NCBI GenBank assembly: GCA_900313745.1
Contig: OMSM01000297.1
Span: 1-6,080 of the forward strand
Origin: an uncultured Lachnospiraceae bacterium
Lineage (GTDB): Bacteria > Bacillota > Clostridia > Lachnospirales > Lachnospiraceae
Direction of reading: 5' to 3'
Length of the DNA stretch: 6,080 nucleotides
Below, piece by piece: positions 4,790 through 6,080 of this stretch (position 1 is its first letter; the number at the start of each line of letters is the position of its first letter). Position numbers and translations under genes: made by a program. A model generated the notes under the pieces. The model had not been told where the DNA came from, made no database searches, and saw only the letters and a program-made list of their open reading frames with translations.

Positions 4790-6080
4790 TCAGGATTCCT
4801 CATAAGGGATAAAAGGAATAACGATTTCAACCCTTGCTCCTCCGTTTTCCGCATTGGAGAAACGGATGGAGGTGTTCTTGCCCTCATAGACAAGGTGAAG
4901 GCGCTTGACAATATTATATAACCCTATATTATGCCCGTCGGAGATGGAGTCCGGTGAAGCCTCCTGCAGGTGGTTAAGTTTTGGAAGAAGCTCGTCCGGA
5001 AATCCCTCGCCGGTGTCCTCGTGGATAATCCGGACGCAGTGTTCGCCGTCTATGATATCTTCTCTTGCCTCGATCCGGATATGCAGATCCTCGCCGATAG
5101 TCAGGTTGTGCTTGATGGAGTTTTCGCTCAGCATCAGGATCATGCCGGGAAAGATGGAGGCGTCGTGACTGAGGTTCAGCACTTGGACATCCGTGGTAAG
5201 GCTGTTGGGATACCGGATTTTCGTCATCTCAAAGTAATTGTTCAGATGCTTGATCTCCTCCTGGATGCTTACCATGGACTTGGTGGAGAGCGTGTAGCGC
5301 AGATGCGAGGCAAGCAGGGTGATTAACGACTTCATCAGCGCAGGATCCTGGTTGGTATTGTTAAGGGAAGAGAGCGTGCTCAGGCAGTTGATCAGGAAGT
5401 GCGGAGATACCTGGTTCTTCAGGCTCTGCAGCTCATACCGGTTTTTGGCAAGCTCCGCCATCAGCACACGGTTCTGCATGTCCGAGAGCTGCCCGTTCAG
5501 GATGCTGATTTCCTCGAAAAGCTCCTTGATCTCAGTGGTTTTGGGAGGAGGAAGCATCAGGTCAAAACTGTTCTCCCCGTTCGCTCCGCTTTCACGCAGC
5601 ATCGCGGAAATGCGGCGTAAGCTGTTTACCGGATCAGATATGGAAGCCCGGACAAGGAGATAAAGAACAACAGAACCCGCGGTAAGGACAAGGAGCAGGA
5701 GCAGGCTCACGATGTAATAGGAGCGGAGGCTTCGCCGGATCTGTCTGGTCGGAACAAGGAACACCAGCTGGTCCGAGCAGTTGGTGATCTCAGCCGTGGT
5801 CTGAAGATACTCCTGCTGCCCGGAACCGCCGGGGGAAGGCAGACTTATGCGCTTGTTCTCCGCGGAATAGACATAGGAATCAAGCATCGGCCCGGGACTG
5901 TGACAGATTCCGGTTTCAGGCGAAGCGAAGAAAATCAGGTGATCCGCGGAATAATCCGGAGAGGAATACTTCTGCAGCATGGAAGAGAGGCCGATCCAGG
6001 CGCCTCCGATCTTGCCGCTGTAGGACATATATTTAATGAGATAGCTGTCGTCCCCGATGGTTTTGATGAACCACTGGTTA
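4790..6080 (-). CDS. YesM/LytS-type sensor histidine kinase, cut by the right window edge at its N-terminal side
   Basis: This is a membrane sensor kinase that would phosphorylate the adjacent response regulator. The frame is open through 6080, so the first transmembrane helix and part of the sensor domain are missing. About 429 residues are visible; numbering here is from the internal Met at 6026-6028. Residues up to about 100 are the C-terminal part of an extracytoplasmic, probably Cache-like sensor domain. A transmembrane helix follows (about 104-127), then a HAMP-like region and a coiled-coil stretch (about 165-205). The phospho-acceptor region is QVSPHFLINCL with His210, the His_kinase (PF06580) type. 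The ATP-binding domain has the N box SENSIKHN (301-308), the G1 box DTGEGFP (338-344, with Thr where Asn is common) and the G2 box GHNIGLYNIVKRL (365-377). It ends two bases before the regulator gene, in one operon. Kinases of this class in Firmicutes often sit beside carbohydrate uptake or degradation genes, so a sugar-related ligand is plausible but unproven. Confidence 0.93.
   Translation of the reverse strand, partial: NQWFIKTIGDDSYLIKYMSYSGKIGGAWIGLSSMLQKYSSPDYSADHLIFFASPETGICHSPGPMLDSYVYSAENKRISLPSPGGSGQQEYLQTTAEITNCSDQLVFLVPTRQIRRSLRSYYIVSLLLLLVLTAGSVVLYLLVRASISDPVNSLRRISAMLRESGANGENSFDLMLPPPKTTEIKELFEEISILNGQLSDMQNRVLMAELAKNRYELQSLKNQVSPHFLINCLSTLSSLNNTNQDPALMKSLITLLASHLRYTLSTKSMVSIQEEIKHLNNYFEMTKIRYPNSLTTDVQVLNLSHDASIFPGMILMLSENSIKHNLTIGEDLHIRIEAREDIIDGEHCVRIIHEDTGEGFPDELLPKLNHLQEASPDSISDGHNIGLYNIVKRLHLVYEGKNTSIRFSNAENGGARVEIVIPFIPYEES
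4797..4801 (-). promoter_or_regulatory. Ribosome binding site of the response regulator, inside the kinase gene's last codons
   Basis: GAGGA on the - strand lies 9 bases before the regulator ATG and overlaps the kinase codons for the final Glu-Glu-Ser. With stop and start two bases apart (TGA TC ATG), ribosomes finishing the kinase could restart directly on the regulator. Confidence 0.8.

Noticed and set aside
4098..5663. Several + strand open frames opposite the kinase and regulator genes
   Set aside because: All are antisense to conserved receiver, AraC, phospho-acceptor or ATPase motifs, and none shows a coherent protein family or start signal.
6026..6028. ATG as the true start of the sensor kinase
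   Set aside because: The frame continues with sensible residues (including GDDSYLIKY just before it) to the window edge, and a start here would leave a sensor domain with no first transmembrane helix.

Overview
The window looks like a chromosomal segment of a Gram-positive Clostridia bacterium, most likely a Lachnospiraceae-type gut or rumen organism. This is an inference from three things: a YesM/YesN-type sensor kinase and AraC-type response regulator pair, good AGGA-type ribosome binding sites, and a fairly GC-rich composition for the group (mid-50s % by eye). No RNA gene, CRISPR array, insertion sequence or phage gene is visible. Two of the five genes run off the window edges.

Layout from left to right: (1) the 3' part of rsgA, the circularly permuted ribosome-assembly GTPase, on the + strand and cut by the left edge. 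(2) A bidirectional hairpin terminator between convergent genes. (3) A 12-TM major facilitator superfamily transporter on the - strand, with a near-consensus promoter and a small tandem duplication over its 3' end. (4) A 244-bp divergent intergenic region with the transporter promoter on its left and the esterase ribosome binding site on its right. (5) A 597-residue alpha/beta hydrolase of the PHB-depolymerase/feruloyl-esterase-like family on the + strand. It is an internal duplication: the C-terminal copy keeps a G-H-S-N-G nucleophile elbow, while the N-terminal copy has lost the serine and the histidine. (6) A strong + strand terminator whose loop contains the stop codon of the next, convergent gene. 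(7) A response regulator and (8) its sensor kinase, both on the - strand, two bases apart and cut by the right edge at the sensor's N-terminal side.

Working together: rsgA is a housekeeping neighbour with no evident link to the rest. The YesM/YesN-type pair is of a class often encoded beside carbohydrate uptake and degradation genes. A plausible but unproven reading is that it senses an extracellular ligand and controls nearby genes such as the esterase and perhaps the transporter. The esterase has no signal peptide, so it would act inside the cell on an imported ester, for example an acylated sugar or oligosaccharide. The most unusual item is the tandem hydrolase with one apparently dead domain. 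I found no clear evidence of a wholly new multi-gene system.
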